Below are positions 55,471 to 64,000 of a DNA stretch of 64,000 nt, in pieces. Positions within the stretch are counted from its first letter, which is position 1, and the number at the start of each line of letters is the position of its first letter. The position numbers and the translations under genes were made by a program. Source of the DNA: Bacteroidota bacterium (lineage in GTDB: Bacteria > Bacteroidota > Ignavibacteria > Ignavibacteriales > Melioribacteraceae). The stretch spans positions 248,001 to 312,000 of the forward strand of contig JAHISV010000009.1 of NCBI GenBank assembly GCA_018818065.1, given 5' to 3'. A model generated the notes under the pieces. The model saw only the letters and a list, made by a program, of their open reading frames with translations. It did not search any database and was not told where the DNA came from.

Positions 55471-57109
55471 GTTTATTTAAAACCCTGTTATACTTTTCTT
55501 TCATTGATAATATTTTTAAGGCAGTTTCAAATTGTATATCGCCTTCCAGTGATGATCTTATTCTGCCTATCCGTCCTTCTTTCCTGTTGATCAATTCAAG
55601 ATTAATTTCTTTCGTAATTTCATTACGATAAAGATCCAGTTCTTTTACTTTTTCTGACTCGAATTGCAGTTTTAATTCGGCTACTTTTTCAGGGATATTA
55701 GAATTGTATTTCCGTGTAGCAATTGTTGTCTCAAGTCTTTCGAATATTTTATCGATTTCAAAATTAAATTCGAATTTTTGGTCTTCAAGATACTTCCTGA
55801 ATCCAACAAATAAGTCATCTTTACTCTGTAAATTTAATGCATGATTCTCTTCATCAGAAAGAAGATTTGTTGCATACTTGAAAAACATTCCGTAGGCAAC
55901 CAATTGATTAACTAACTCAGATTCTGATTCGCCACTTACAGTCGAATCAGGAATAATTCCTCCATTGGAATAAACAACTCTTTCCTGGTCAGTATAAAAT
56001 TCCTTATTCTTGTCCTCACTACCTACTTCGAGTATATCACTATTTTCAGAATAATCTACTTCCTGAATACATCTGCCACTTGGCGTATAATATTTTGCAG
56101 TAGTAATCTTCAAAGAAGAGTTATAAGGCATTGGAATTATAGTTTGCACCAGTCCTTTCCCAAAGGACTTATCCCCTACAATAATGCCTCTGTCATGATC
56201 CTGGATTGCGCCTGCAACAATCTCAGCTGCTGAAGCAGAATAACCATCAATCAGCAGAGCTAATCTTGTATCTTTTGCAACCGGTTCTTCCTCGGAATAA
56301 TAACGTCTTACCGCATTTGAATCACGGCCAACAACAGATACAACCAGTTGATTTTTCTTCAAAAACTTTTCACAAACATCAATAGCGGCATCCAGTAATC
56401 CACCGGGATTTCCTCTCAGGTCTAGAACAATCGATTCAACAGGTTTTGTTTTACCCATCTGGATCAATGCATCCTTAACTTCTTCTCCGGCAGCCCGGGA
56501 AAAACCACTTAATTTGATGTAAGCATTGTTACTTGATTCAGGAATGAATCCGGAAAAAGAAACATTCTTCACCTCAATTTCTTCACGTACCAGATTAAAG
56601 ATCAGATTACTTTTTGCACCTTCACGTTGAATAATCATGGTGAGAGTTGAACCCGGTTCACCTTTCATTAAGGTACCTAGTTTGGCGTAATTTTCTTTGG
56701 TAATCTTAATGCCATCAATTTCATAGATAACATCGCCAATTCTCATTCCCTGTCGCTGAGCCGAATATCCTTCAAGCAGATCAACAATAATTACAAAATC
56801 GTTTCTTAACCCAACAGTAGCACCAATTCCACCATACTTGCCTTTTGTAATAAGGTCGATATCATTTTGATGAGTTTGATCGAGATAAACCGTGTATGGA
56901 TCGAGAGAAGAAAGCATGCCTTTAATTCCCTCTTCCATAAAAGTCTCTGGATTTATGTTATCCACATAATTTATTGCCGTTTCTCTGTATACTCTTCCGA
57001 ATAACTCAATACTCTTATTGATTTTAAAATATATATCAGAATCGCTGGTTAAAAACCCTGTGAATAAAAATGCCGTAGTAACAAGCAAATATCTATATGA
57101 TAATTTCAT
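55463..57109 (-). CDS. C-terminal processing serine protease (S41, PDZ domain)
   Basis: The 548-residue exported or membrane-anchored protease has a signal sequence (about 6-20). A PDZ domain (about 90-170: GGIGATVGLRNDFVI...RIGDVIYEIDG) precedes the S41 catalytic core with nucleophile Ser in GYSASAAEIVAGA and general-base Lys in VGDKSFGKGLVQT. A long charged C-terminal region (about 385-548) extends beyond the usual length. It would trim proteins in the periplasm. It overlaps tmk by one base. Confidence 0.93.
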   Translation of the reverse strand: MKLSYRYLLVTTAFLFTGFLTSDSDIYFKINKSIELFGRVYRETAINYVDNINPETFMEEGIKGMLSSLDPYTVYLDQTHQNDIDLITKGKYGGIGATVGLRNDFVIIVDLLEGYSAQRQGMRIGDVIYEIDGIKITKENYAKLGTLMKGEPGSTLTMIIQREGAKSNLIFNLVREEIEVKNVSFSGFIPESSNNAYIKLSGFSRAAGEEVKDALIQMGKTKPVESIVLDLRGNPGGLLDAAIDVCEKFLKKNQLVVSVVGRDSNAVRRYYSEEEPVAKDTRLALLIDGYSASAAEIVAGAIQDHDRGIIVGDKSFGKGLVQTIIPMPYNSSLKITTAKYYTPSGRCIQEVDYSENSDILEVGSEDKNKEFYTDQERVVYSNGGIIPDSTVSGESESELVNQLVAYGMFFKYATNLLSDEENHALNLQSKDDLFVGFRKYLEDQKFEFNFEIDKIFERLETTIATRKYNSNIPEKVAELKLQFESEKVKELDLYRNEITKEINLELINRKEGRIGRIRSSLEGDIQFETALKILSMKEKYNRVLNKLD

Positions 57110-57741
57110 TAATCTACTCCCTTTAAGCTGGAATCCAATTGTCTTAATTCACGAACTATTATATTCCGTATATCATCAATAGGTTTCAAACCATCAATTC
57201 TTTTTATTCGTTCAAATTCCTCTGTTAACTTACAATACCCTTCGCGTACTTTTTGGTAAAACACATTTTTAGACAATTCAATTCTATCCAGATTTTGCCT
57301 GCCGGAATTCTGTTTCCGTTTATCAGAGTCTTCAACAGGAATATCAAGAAAAAATGTAACATCGGGAGTAACTCCGCTCAAAACAAAGTCTTGTAGATGG
57401 ACAACAAAATCCAGGTCAATACCCCTGCCATATCCCTGATATGCAATTGATGAATCATGCAATCTGTCAGCAATTACAAAATACCCATCATCCAGGTGAG
57501 GTTTGATTACATCGTTAACCAGTTGTGCTCTGCTTGCGGCAAAAAGAAGAAGCTCAGTCTTTATATTCATTCCCTCATTGTCTTTATCAAGAAGAATCTT
57601 TCTGATTTTTTCTGATATTTTCGTCCCGCCGGGTTCGCGAATTATTTTAACTTTTTTATTTTGCTGAACTAAATACTCTTTCAATAATTTTACCTGAGTA
57701 GATTTACCGCAAAAATCAATTCCTTCAAACGTTATGAACAT
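57109..57741 (-). CDS. tmk: Thymidylate kinase
   Basis: The 210-residue kinase phosphorylates dTMP to dTDP. P-loop EGIDFCGKSTQ is intact, although the usual small residue before Cys is Phe. REPGGT and the DR-x-x-x-S-x-x-A-Y-Q-G substrate motif (DRLHDSSIAYQGYGRG) are present. SGRQNLDRIE is in the lid position. It lies between the YbbR gene (one base apart) and the C-terminal protease in one operon. Confidence 0.95.
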   Translation of the reverse strand: MFITFEGIDFCGKSTQVKLLKEYLVQQNKKVKIIREPGGTKISEKIRKILLDKDNEGMNIKTELLLFAASRAQLVNDVIKPHLDDGYFVIADRLHDSSIAYQGYGRGIDLDFVVHLQDFVLSGVTPDVTFFLDIPVEDSDKRKQNSGRQNLDRIELSKNVFYQKVREGYCKLTEEFERIKRIDGLKPIDDIRNIIVRELRQLDSSLKGVD

Positions 57742-57742
57742 A

Positions 57743-58654
57743 TTAGTATTGTTTTATTATATAGCCTAGTGATTTTGGGTTGAAATCAATTAGAGTTGTA
57801 TTTTCGGGGATGGTGATGTGAGGTATCAGGCTGCCGGTTGTATCCGTAATCGCTTCCATAAAACTAACCTGGGATTTTACAGAGTTGTCATCCAATTGCC
57901 CTAACACATTAATTCCGCCCCTAATGACAACCGTAATTTTATTTGGGAAAAGCAAAAGCTCTCTCCGTCTTGGTACATCATTAATTACAACTTCTACATT
58001 TTCAAAAGATTTATCTACAATTTTTTGAACTTCGAATTCAATGGTACAAATATTATGAGACATCACAATATCCGGAATTGCCTTAATTTCAATTTGTTGA
58101 TAAACCCCTTTTTCAAGATTTTCAAAATGGAATAACTTGGTAGTTAAAAAATTGATACTGTCAACTTTACTGGAAGCTCCGGAAATTTTAACAGTGTCAT
58201 TATGAACCTGAACGGCTGAAACTAATCCATAGCCTTCTTTAAAATCTATTTTTACATCTGGTTTAACTAATACTTCCCTTGTTACCACCCGCTCTACTGT
58301 ATAATTTACCTGAGCCGGTTGGATATCTGTAACCTGCAATGTAGATGTCAACCAGGAATTTCCATCAATTGCATTTCTTAAAATGTATTTATGCTTACCT
58401 GTTCTATATTCCGGCGAAAGCATATATGCCGGATTCCTGCCATAAGTCAGTTGGGCTAACTGCCAGCCTCCACCTTTAAGGCTTATTTCAATAAACCTGG
58501 GGGAACAATCGCCAATTGCATAGTTTTCAGGTATATCAACAAACATTACAGGTAATGTTAGAGTAGTAAAATATTCTTCCGACAAGGAAGTAAATACCCA
58601 TAGCAAAGTGGATAAGAAGGTTATTAAAATTATTGTTGTAAGCTTTTTATTCAT
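57743..58654 (-). CDS. YbbR-domain (CdaR-like) membrane-anchored protein
   Basis: The 303-residue protein has one N-terminal membrane helix (about 5-24) and an extracytoplasmic part with two to three YbbR-like beta repeats (LPVMFVDIPENYAIGD..., VKPDVKIDFKEGYGLVSAVQVHNDTVKISG). In Firmicutes such proteins regulate the diadenylate cyclase next to them. No cyclase gene is adjacent here, though one may lie elsewhere. It leads the tmk/protease/permease operon. Confidence 0.8.
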   Translation of the reverse strand: MNKKLTTIILITFLSTLLWVFTSLSEEYFTTLTLPVMFVDIPENYAIGDCSPRFIEISLKGGGWQLAQLTYGRNPAYMLSPEYRTGKHKYILRNAIDGNSWLTSTLQVTDIQPAQVNYTVERVVTREVLVKPDVKIDFKEGYGLVSAVQVHNDTVKISGASSKVDSINFLTTKLFHFENLEKGVYQQIEIKAIPDIVMSHNICTIEFEVQKIVDKSFENVEVVINDVPRRRELLLFPNKITVVIRGGINVLGQLDDNSVKSQVSFMEAITDTTGSLIPHITIPENTTLIDFNPKSLGYIIKQY

Positions 58655-58665
58655 GCTTCTAAATA

Positions 58666-58694
58666 TAAAAAAACTCCATCTGAAGTGGAGTTTT
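58666..58694 (-). terminator. Rho-independent terminator after the microcompartment operon
   Basis: On the minus strand AAAACTCCA pairs with TGGAGTTTT (9 bp, 7-base loop), continuing into a run of T (complement of 58667-58673). It lies 26 bases past the stop of the second shell gene. Confidence 0.85.
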
Positions 58695-58719
58695 AATTTG
58701 AAAATTATTTATCAAACGA

Positions 58720-59343
58720 TTATTGAATCAATTTGAAATACTCTAACAATACCTGCCTGTTAGCTCTGGAGATGTCCCTACCCTTGATAGGGAATTTGTC
58801 AAAATTGCGCGCTAAATGCCTTAGTTCATGCACATTTAACTTTTCCAATTCCTCATAAGAGGGAATATCTTCATGAGTAATTTGGGCAGAATCAATTTCT
58901 TCTGGATCTATGTCATCTTCAATATTAATTTCGTCAGACTCATTTACAGCAGCAGCATTAATAATTTCGTCTTTGCTGACTTTCTCTTCCGGTTTTTCTT
59001 CCTGACTAAAAAGATTTGCTTCTTCAGATTTTACCGGCTTCACATCCTTTTTGCGTGATATTACAATAATCCGGTCATTTTGAGTTATTAGCTGTTCAAT
59101 CTCTTCAGAAGGGCGTGGAATAACATGAGTTGAAACAAGCTGCCCTACACGACTAGCAGCGGCTGCTCCCGCGTCAACAGCAGATTTTACTGCGGCAACA
59201 TCACCGACAATCTTTACGGTAACCAGAGTAGCAGTACTTTTCTCTTTGGATACAAGTTTAACATTGGCTGCCTTTAGCATAGCATCGGCAGCCTCTATTG
59301 CACCTATTAAACCTTTTGTCTCAATTAAACCTAAAGCTAACAT
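58720..59343 (-). CDS. Microcompartment shell protein with acidic linker and C-terminal Rho-N/SAP-like tail
   Basis: Residues 1-90 are a BMC-H domain ([20 protein letters not shown]...[12 protein letters not shown]). An acidic, low-complexity linker follows (about 100-165, many Glu/Asp). The last 40 residues ([18 protein letters not shown]...[20 protein letters not shown]) resemble the helix-extended-loop-helix of Rho-N or SAP modules, which often bind nucleic acids or proteins. The gene lies eight bases after a plain BMC-H gene. Such a tail would project from the shell hexamer into the lumen or cytoplasm. The shell domain is certain, the tail function is not. Confidence 0.88.
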   Translation of the reverse strand: MLALGLIETKGLIGAIEAADAMLKAANVKLVSKEKSTATLVTVKIVGDVAAVKSAVDAGAAAASRVGQLVSTHVIPRPSEEIEQLITQNDRIIVISRKKDVKPVKSEEANLFSQEEKPEEKVSKDEIINAAAVNESDEINIEDDIDPEEIDSAQITHEDIPSYEELEKLNVHELRHLARNFDKFPIKGRDISRANRQVLLEYFKLIQ

Positions 59344-59351
59344 GCTCTAAA

Positions 59352-59633
59352 TTATTTTGATCTTTGAGGAAGGATAATCTCAACGTCGGCATGCGGACGA
59401 GGAATTACGTGAACAGAAACTAATTCACCAACTCTTTGTGCCGCGGCTGCTCCGGCATCAGTTGCAGCTTTAACAGCACCAACATCTCCTCTAACCATTA
59501 CGGTAACAAAACCACCGCCAATTGTTTCTTTTCCAATTAACTCAACTTTTGCTGCTTTAACCATTGCATCCGCAGCTTCTATCGCACCAACTAATCCTTT
59601 GGTTTCAACCATTCCGAGTGCATCAAGTGTCAT
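59352..59633 (-). CDS. Microcompartment shell protein, BMC-H (PduA/CcmK type)
   Basis: A single BMC domain of 93 residues ([20 protein letters not shown]...[33 protein letters not shown]) that should form hexamers tiling a microcompartment facet. GGAG precedes the ATG. The pore-lining loop reads ETIGGGF. Only two shell genes occur here and no vertex protein or encapsulated enzyme, so the compartment type cannot be told from this locus; it appears to be a satellite locus. Confidence 0.96.
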   Translation of the reverse strand: MTLDALGMVETKGLVGAIEAADAMVKAAKVELIGKETIGGGFVTVMVRGDVGAVKAATDAGAAAAQRVGELVSVHVIPRPHADVEIILPQRSK

Positions 59634-59748
59634 TTATCTGTGCTCCTAATTAATGGAATTATTTCTTGTCGAAAATACTCTATAAAGCCAAAAATGTCAA
59701 TTATAAAGTTAAAAATGTCTGATTATGAATGGATATGGATTGATTTAG

Positions 59749-60183
59749 TTATGATCCCAAATCAAGATAATCCTGTAAAATGATTGCAGCTGCATTTTTA
59801 TCAACCAGTCCCTTATCCCTGCGCTTCTTTTTTGAAGGAACTGACTCAATTATTCTCTGCATAGCAATATCTGATGAGTATCTTTCGTCAGAGTATTCAA
59901 TTGGAACTTTCACTCTCTTTTCCAATTCCGCCCTAAATTTTTCCACAAGCCTTGTGCTGGAAGAAGCCTCACCACTTTCCTTAAGCGGATATCCGAGGAC
60001 GATTTTGGTTATCTGATATTCATCAAATAATAAGAGGAATTCTTCCCAAAATCTCTGGTCATTATTGATAGTCTTTAATGGAGAGGCAAACATCATCAAG
60101 GGATCTGTTATGGCAATGCCGACTCGTTTTTCACCATAATCTACACCTAGTAATCTATCTTCTTTACCAAAAAAATTATCCAT
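59749..60183 (-). CDS. ruvX: Holliday junction resolvase-like protein RuvX (YqgF)
   Basis: The 144-residue RNase H-fold nuclease has LLGVDYGEKRVGIAITDP, VLGYPLKESGE, YSDERYSSD and the C-terminal DKNAAAIILQDYL, giving the family's acidic residues. The family acts in processing the 5' end of 16S rRNA precursor and was first proposed as a resolvase. Start 60183 is preferred because the conserved domain begins there and it overlaps the rel stop by eight bases; an ATG eleven codons upstream is also in frame. Confidence 0.92.
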   Translation of the reverse strand: MDNFFGKEDRLLGVDYGEKRVGIAITDPLMMFASPLKTINNDQRFWEEFLLLFDEYQITKIVLGYPLKESGEASSSTRLVEKFRAELEKRVKVPIEYSDERYSSDIAMQRIIESVPSKKKRRDKGLVDKNAAAIILQDYLDLGS

Positions 60184-62359
60184 TGGATTGTGTATTCTCC
60201 CCATCGAATCTTTCAACCGCGAAAATAGCCTTATGCTTTTTCAATTTTTCTATCAGTCTATTCAAGTGATCCAGATCCTCTACGAAGACGGAGATTGTGC
60301 CATGAAAAACAGAATCTGTCGAATGCATATTAATGGCTTTAATGTTAGTATTTCGATATGTCGTAATACTATTTGAGATATTATTTAAAAGCCCCGGAGT
60401 GTCTTCTCCTCGAATACGAATACCAGCAACGAATAATGAACCTCGCTGCCCCGGCCATTCAACAGGAATTATTTTATTGCTGGCTATCTTTGCCATGTTA
60501 ATAAGGTTAACACAATCTTTTCTATGAATTTTTATCCCTTCACCAATGGTAATGTAGCCAACAATCGGATCACCAGGTACCGGGTTACAGCATTTACTGT
60601 AATTGTATACAATTCCCTTATGGTCTCCATCAACAACCACACCACCGGCAGTGTTGCGGGCAATATCAGCAAATTTTTCAAATTCCAACTCATCTTCACC
60701 CTGCTCCGGTGAATCAATTTTTGGTTTCAGCAATTCATCAAGGTTTACTTTATCATGATATATTGCTGTGAAAAACGACTGTAAATTTCCATGTTTTGCT
60801 TTTCTGGCAATTTTTGCAGAATCATCAGAAGAAAATGAAAGTTTTAATTTTTTTAGTTTCTTTTCCCAAATCTCTCTTCCGGCATCAGCAATCTTCTCTT
60901 CTTCCTTATTAAGATATTTCCTGATGTTGGATCTTGCCTTATGCGTTTTTACAAAGCGCAGCCAACTTTTATTTGGGTGCTGGTTTTTTGATGTTATGAT
61001 TTCTACCTGGTCACCACTATGTAGTACGGAATCCAGGGGAACAATTTTACCATTTACTTTTGCCCCAATGCAGTTATAACCAACCTTGCTGTGTACTTCG
61101 TAGGCAAAATCGACCGGCGTTGACTTTTTGGGTAGTCTTTTTAAATCACCACCGGGAGTAAAGATATAAATTTCGTCCTGGTAGAGGTTCAACTCAAAAC
61201 TATCAAGAATTTCCTTTGTGGCTTCATCCTTAGTAACGTTCTCGAAAATGTCTCTTATCCAGTTTACCCAATCTTCAAGTTCAGTATCATTGGAAGACAT
61301 ATTCTCTTTATACTTCCAATGGGCAGCCACACCACACTCGCCAATTTCATGCATTTTACGTGTGCGTATCTGAATCTCTATCATCTTTCCGTTTTCATCT
61401 ATAACAGTGTTATGTATCGACTGATAATTATTCTTTTTAGGAATTGAGATATAATCCTTGAACCGGTCAGGAATGGGACGATAGAGCTGATTTATAATTC
61501 CTAAAATATAATAACACTGGTTCGGGTCATCATCTTCCAGAATAATCCGGACAGCCAATAAATCATAAATGTTTTCAAAATCAGTTTGAAGTTTAACCAT
61601 TTTGCGATAAATACTATAGAGGTGTTTAGCCCTGCTCCCTATTTCAAATTCAAGTTTATGCTCCTTCAATTTCTCTGTAATAGGTTTACAGAACTTTGCC
61701 AGATAACCTTCTCTTTCTTTTCTTTTGTTTTTTAACTTTTTTGCTAATTCTTCGTAGGTTTCATGATCAAGATACTTGAAAGCAAGATCTTCCATTTCCC
61801 ATTTAATTTTACCAAGACCAAATCGGTGAGCAAAGGGAGCATATATTTCAAGGGTTTCTTTAGAAATGCGCTGCTGCTTTTGGGGATGCACAAACTCCAA
61901 AGTACGCATGTTGTGAAGACGATCAGCGAATTTAACAAGGATTACTCTTACATCCTTAACCATGGAGAGGAGCAATTTACGATAGTTTTCCGCCTGGGTA
62001 ATTTCCTGTCCTATAAATACACCACCAATTTTTGTTACTCCATCAACAATGTTGGCGACTTCCTGGTTAAACTCTTTTGCAATAAAATCCAGACTAATTT
62101 CGGCATCCTCAACAACATCATGCAATAATGCACTTACAACGGAAAAATGATCCAGAGGGATTTCCCTGGCGATTATCATGGCCACTTCAAATGGATGATT
62201 AAAATATGGTTCGCCCGAGGCACGGAAATGATTTTTATGAGCCTCAGCGCTTAGCATGAAACTCTTCTTTATCATCTCCTCATCAACACTGGGAAGATTC
62301 TCATTACATGCCTCTAAAAGATCTGAAAGCATTCTGGTATGTTTGGACGAAAGAGTCAT
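60176..62359 (-). CDS. rel: Bifunctional (p)ppGpp synthetase/hydrolase (Rel/SpoT)
   Basis: The 727-residue enzyme controls the stringent response. The N-terminal HD hydrolase keeps HDVVEDAE and RLHNMRTL, so hydrolysis is expected. The synthetase has RFKDYISIPKKNNYQSIHNTV and the upstream DLLAVRIILED. A TGS domain (IYIFTPGGDLKRLPKKSTPVDFA) and a C-terminal ACT domain (about 650-720) complete the regulatory half. ruvX follows with an 8-base overlap. Confidence 0.97.
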   Translation of the reverse strand: MTLSSKHTRMLSDLLEACNENLPSVDEEMIKKSFMLSAEAHKNHFRASGEPYFNHPFEVAMIIAREIPLDHFSVVSALLHDVVEDAEISLDFIAKEFNQEVANIVDGVTKIGGVFIGQEITQAENYRKLLLSMVKDVRVILVKFADRLHNMRTLEFVHPQKQQRISKETLEIYAPFAHRFGLGKIKWEMEDLAFKYLDHETYEELAKKLKNKRKEREGYLAKFCKPITEKLKEHKLEFEIGSRAKHLYSIYRKMVKLQTDFENIYDLLAVRIILEDDDPNQCYYILGIINQLYRPIPDRFKDYISIPKKNNYQSIHNTVIDENGKMIEIQIRTRKMHEIGECGVAAHWKYKENMSSNDTELEDWVNWIRDIFENVTKDEATKEILDSFELNLYQDEIYIFTPGGDLKRLPKKSTPVDFAYEVHSKVGYNCIGAKVNGKIVPLDSVLHSGDQVEIITSKNQHPNKSWLRFVKTHKARSNIRKYLNKEEEKIADAGREIWEKKLKKLKLSFSSDDSAKIARKAKHGNLQSFFTAIYHDKVNLDELLKPKIDSPEQGEDELEFEKFADIARNTAGGVVVDGDHKGIVYNYSKCCNPVPGDPIVGYITIGEGIKIHRKDCVNLINMAKIASNKIIPVEWPGQRGSLFVAGIRIRGEDTPGLLNNISNSITTYRNTNIKAINMHSTDSVFHGTISVFVEDLDHLNRLIEKLKKHKAIFAVERFDGENTQSNG

Positions 62360-62452
62360 ATTTTAAGTGGCTTTATATATTAAAAATACTTGTTCAGTAA
62401 AAAAGTCAATCAATAATTTTAATGATCCGATTCATTATTACAAATCGAGGAT

Positions 62453-62475
62453 AAAAAAAGTTCTATTAAACTTTT
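62453..62475 (-). terminator. Weak hairpin at the end of upp
   Basis: On the minus strand AAAAGTT pairs with AACTTTT around the upp stop codon and runs into seven T. The stem is short and A/T-rich, so it may be a weak terminator. Confidence 0.4.
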
Positions 62476-63098
62476 AGAGTGCCGTAATTTCTGTCGCCAG
62501 CATCACCAAGTCCCGGAACAATATAACCATTCTCATTCAGTTCGCGGTCAAGCGCGGCTGTATAAATGTTTACATCAGGATGGTCTCTAGCAAGTTTATT
62601 CACTCCTTCGGGAGCAGTAATTAAATTTGCCATAACAAGATCCTTTGCGCCCCTTTCTTTCAAATGGTCGAAAGCCGCTGAGGCACTTCCACCGGTAGCA
62701 AGCATCGGATCAAGCAGAATAACTTTGGCAACATCAAGGTTTTGAGGTGTTTTGTAGTAATAATCTACAGGCTTTAGAGTACTTTCATCTCTTTGTAAAC
62801 CAATGTGTCCAACCTTTGCTTCCGGGAGCATTTCCAGAAAAGCACTAATCATGCTTAAACCGGCACGCAGAACCGGAACCAGAACAACAGGATGAGAAAT
62901 TCTGTAACCATTTGTTTTTTCCAAAGGAGTATCAACTTCGTATTCTTCAGTTCTGAAAGTTTTTGAAATTTCAATTGCCAAAGCATAAGAAATTCTCTTT
63001 AATGCCAGCCTGAAAAAATGCTCCATAGTGGCTTTGTCTCTTAAAATAGTTACATCTGTTCTGACTAAAGGATTATCAAGCAAAATTAAATTTTTCAT
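62466..63098 (-). CDS. upp: Uracil phosphoribosyltransferase
   Basis: The 210-residue salvage enzyme makes UMP from uracil and PRPP. The PRPP loop VILLDPMLATGGSASAA and the C-terminal uracil-site YIVPGLGDAGDRNYGT are intact. It is preceded by the flavin reductase gene by two bases, and followed by rel after 106 bases. Confidence 0.97.
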   Translation of the reverse strand: MKNLILLDNPLVRTDVTILRDKATMEHFFRLALKRISYALAIEISKTFRTEEYEVDTPLEKTNGYRISHPVVLVPVLRAGLSMISAFLEMLPEAKVGHIGLQRDESTLKPVDYYYKTPQNLDVAKVILLDPMLATGGSASAAFDHLKERGAKDLVMANLITAPEGVNKLARDHPDVNIYTAALDRELNENGYIVPGLGDAGDRNYGTLKV

Positions 63099-63100
63099 TT

Positions 63101-64000
63101 CTAACTCCTTTGAGCTTTTCTTCCCAGATAAGAAAGAAGATTGACGAATGGTGAATTAGGAGGCGTATAATTGTAGCTTGCTACAGCTAAATCAGATACA
63201 GTTCCTGACTTTTGTATTAGAAGAGAAATAATATCTGCGTACCCAACCACTTCCTGCTGTCCGCAAAAACTTGCTCCTAAAACTCTTTCGTTATTTTTAT
63301 CGAACACTATTTTACCGAAAACGGAGGTGCTATTTGGCATTACCTTAACAAGATTAGGCAATGAACCCATAACCGAATCAGCACCTGCAGTTACTTTTTT
63401 TGCTTCATCAAGTGTTAACCCAACAGTGGTGATAACATTACCAAACAGATTGACGGCAGCGTTTTTAATAATTGGATTAACCTGTTCCCTGCCTCCGGCA
63501 GCATTTGAACCGGCAACATGACCAAAGGCATGAGCCATGGTGGCCTGAGGAAGATAAATATCCTTGTTTGTAATTGCCTCTTTAATTTCAACCAAATCGC
63601 CAGCTGCAAAGATATTAGGAATAGAGGTTCGCATATATTTGTCTACTTTTACACCACCAAATTTACCAAGAGACAAACCACAGCTGAGAGCCAATCCATT
63701 ATTGGGGGCAACACCAACCGAAACAAGAACCAGATCGCTTTCTATAATTCTGCTATCCAGGACAAAACTAGACACCCTGTCACCAGAATAATTAATTTTC
63801 GGCTCATCCATTCTACCATGAAAACCGATTCCGAGTTTTACCATATTCTCCAGGACAATCCCTCTAATCTCATCATCATAACCCGGTAGTGGTCCACTCA
63901 TTCTCTCAACAACGGTAACTTTCATACCCAGCTTATGAAATGCATCGGCAGTTTCTAGTCCGATATATCCGGCACCAAGAACTACTACATTCCTTACATT
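63101..64000 (-). CDS. FAD-dependent pyridine-nucleotide disulfide oxidoreductase (NADH oxidase/CoA-disulfide reductase type), N-terminus missing
   Basis: The reading frame is open to the right edge, so the N-terminal FAD half and any catalytic cysteine lie outside the window. The visible 299 residues contain the NADH-binding motif VVLGAGYIGLETADAF, the second FAD motif SIPNIFAAGDLVE and a C-terminal dimerisation domain. The layout fits the NADH oxidase/CoA-disulfide reductase subfamily. Its partner thiol could be CoA or bacillithiol given bshC in the window, but this is not shown by the sequence. It precedes upp by two bases, so both are co-transcribed. Confidence 0.88.
   Translation of the reverse strand, partial: NVRNVVVLGAGYIGLETADAFHKLGMKVTVVERMSGPLPGYDDEIRGIVLENMVKLGIGFHGRMDEPKINYSGDRVSSFVLDSRIIESDLVLVSVGVAPNNGLALSCGLSLGKFGGVKVDKYMRTSIPNIFAAGDLVEIKEAITNKDIYLPQATMAHAFGHVAGSNAAGGREQVNPIIKNAAVNLFGNVITTVGLTLDEAKKVTAGADSVMGSLPNLVKVMPNSTSVFGKIVFDKNNERVLGASFCGQQEVVGYADIISLLIQKSGTVSDLAVASYNYTPPNSPFVNLLSYLGRKAQRS

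Overview
The window comes from a low-GC, Gram-negative bacterium, most likely of the Ignavibacteria/Chlorobi/Bacteroidota assemblage. The pointers are: a protein with a type IX secretion (PorSS-like) C-terminal sorting domain, a bacillithiol-type BshC, abundant outer-membrane beta-barrels ending in Phe, bacterial microcompartment shell genes, and very large multihaem c-type cytochromes. The placement is inferred from gene content. There are no rRNA or tRNA genes, and no IS element, phage gene or CRISPR array was found.

Layout. 1-1998: end of an alpha/beta hydrolase and a thiolase. 2062-11062: a tightly packed five-gene cluster that reads as a trans-envelope electron conduit. It encodes a di-haem membrane cytochrome b, a membrane-anchored ferredoxin-flavoprotein, a 20-haem cytochrome c, a 46-haem cytochrome c and an outer-membrane barrel. 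Overlapping or near-overlapping ends imply one operon, and a Crp-type palindrome lies upstream. 11063-13370: two paralogous TetR/FadR-type regulators, four copies of their likely operator, and a small barrel protein. 13464-15361: a cyclic-nucleotide-gated MscS-type channel and a phosphoribosyltransferase. 15478-19044: a very long GH13 protein. 19215-24546: mutS, a DUF1684 protein, DAHP synthase and prephenate dehydrogenase. 24548-29538 (minus): an atypical SDR, acetate kinase, 3-hydroxyacyl-CoA dehydrogenase and an ABC exporter pair. 29668-32271: RecQ. 32204-35874 (minus): lipoprotein, rhomboid protease, pgk and gap. 36087-41951 (plus): Crp-family regulator, PHP phosphoesterase, T9SS-sorted propeller protein and ABC-F ATPase. 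41937-55470: mostly housekeeping genes (ROK kinase, bshC, aroA, trmH, deoC, folD, a YmdB-like phosphodiesterase, a DEDDh/GIY-YIG nuclease, an MgtC-like protein, htpG, a TauE-like permease). 55463-64000 (minus): C-terminal protease, tmk, YbbR protein, two microcompartment shell genes, ruvX, rel, upp, and a partial flavin disulfide reductase running off the right edge.

How it fits together. Thiolase, hydroxyacyl-CoA dehydrogenase and acetate kinase fit an acyl-CoA/acetate carbon economy. gap and pgk supply glycolysis. The cytochrome cluster would offer a route to move electrons from a cytoplasmic nucleotide pool or quinol to the cell exterior. A Crp-family protein in the window keeps the Arg/Glu/Arg recognition-helix residues expected to read GTGA half-sites, and such a site precedes the cytochrome operon. 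That link is inference. The strongest candidate for something new is the 2214-11062 conduit: 66 CXXCH motifs in two adjacent proteins built from the same module, one of them still expanding by 216-bp tandem duplication. It is fed by a flavoprotein whose domain order looks circularly permuted and whose ferredoxin clusters lack a standard cysteine. Secondary candidates are the TetR operator circuit with a structured intergenic RNA, and a microcompartment shell protein with a Rho-N/SAP-like tail.
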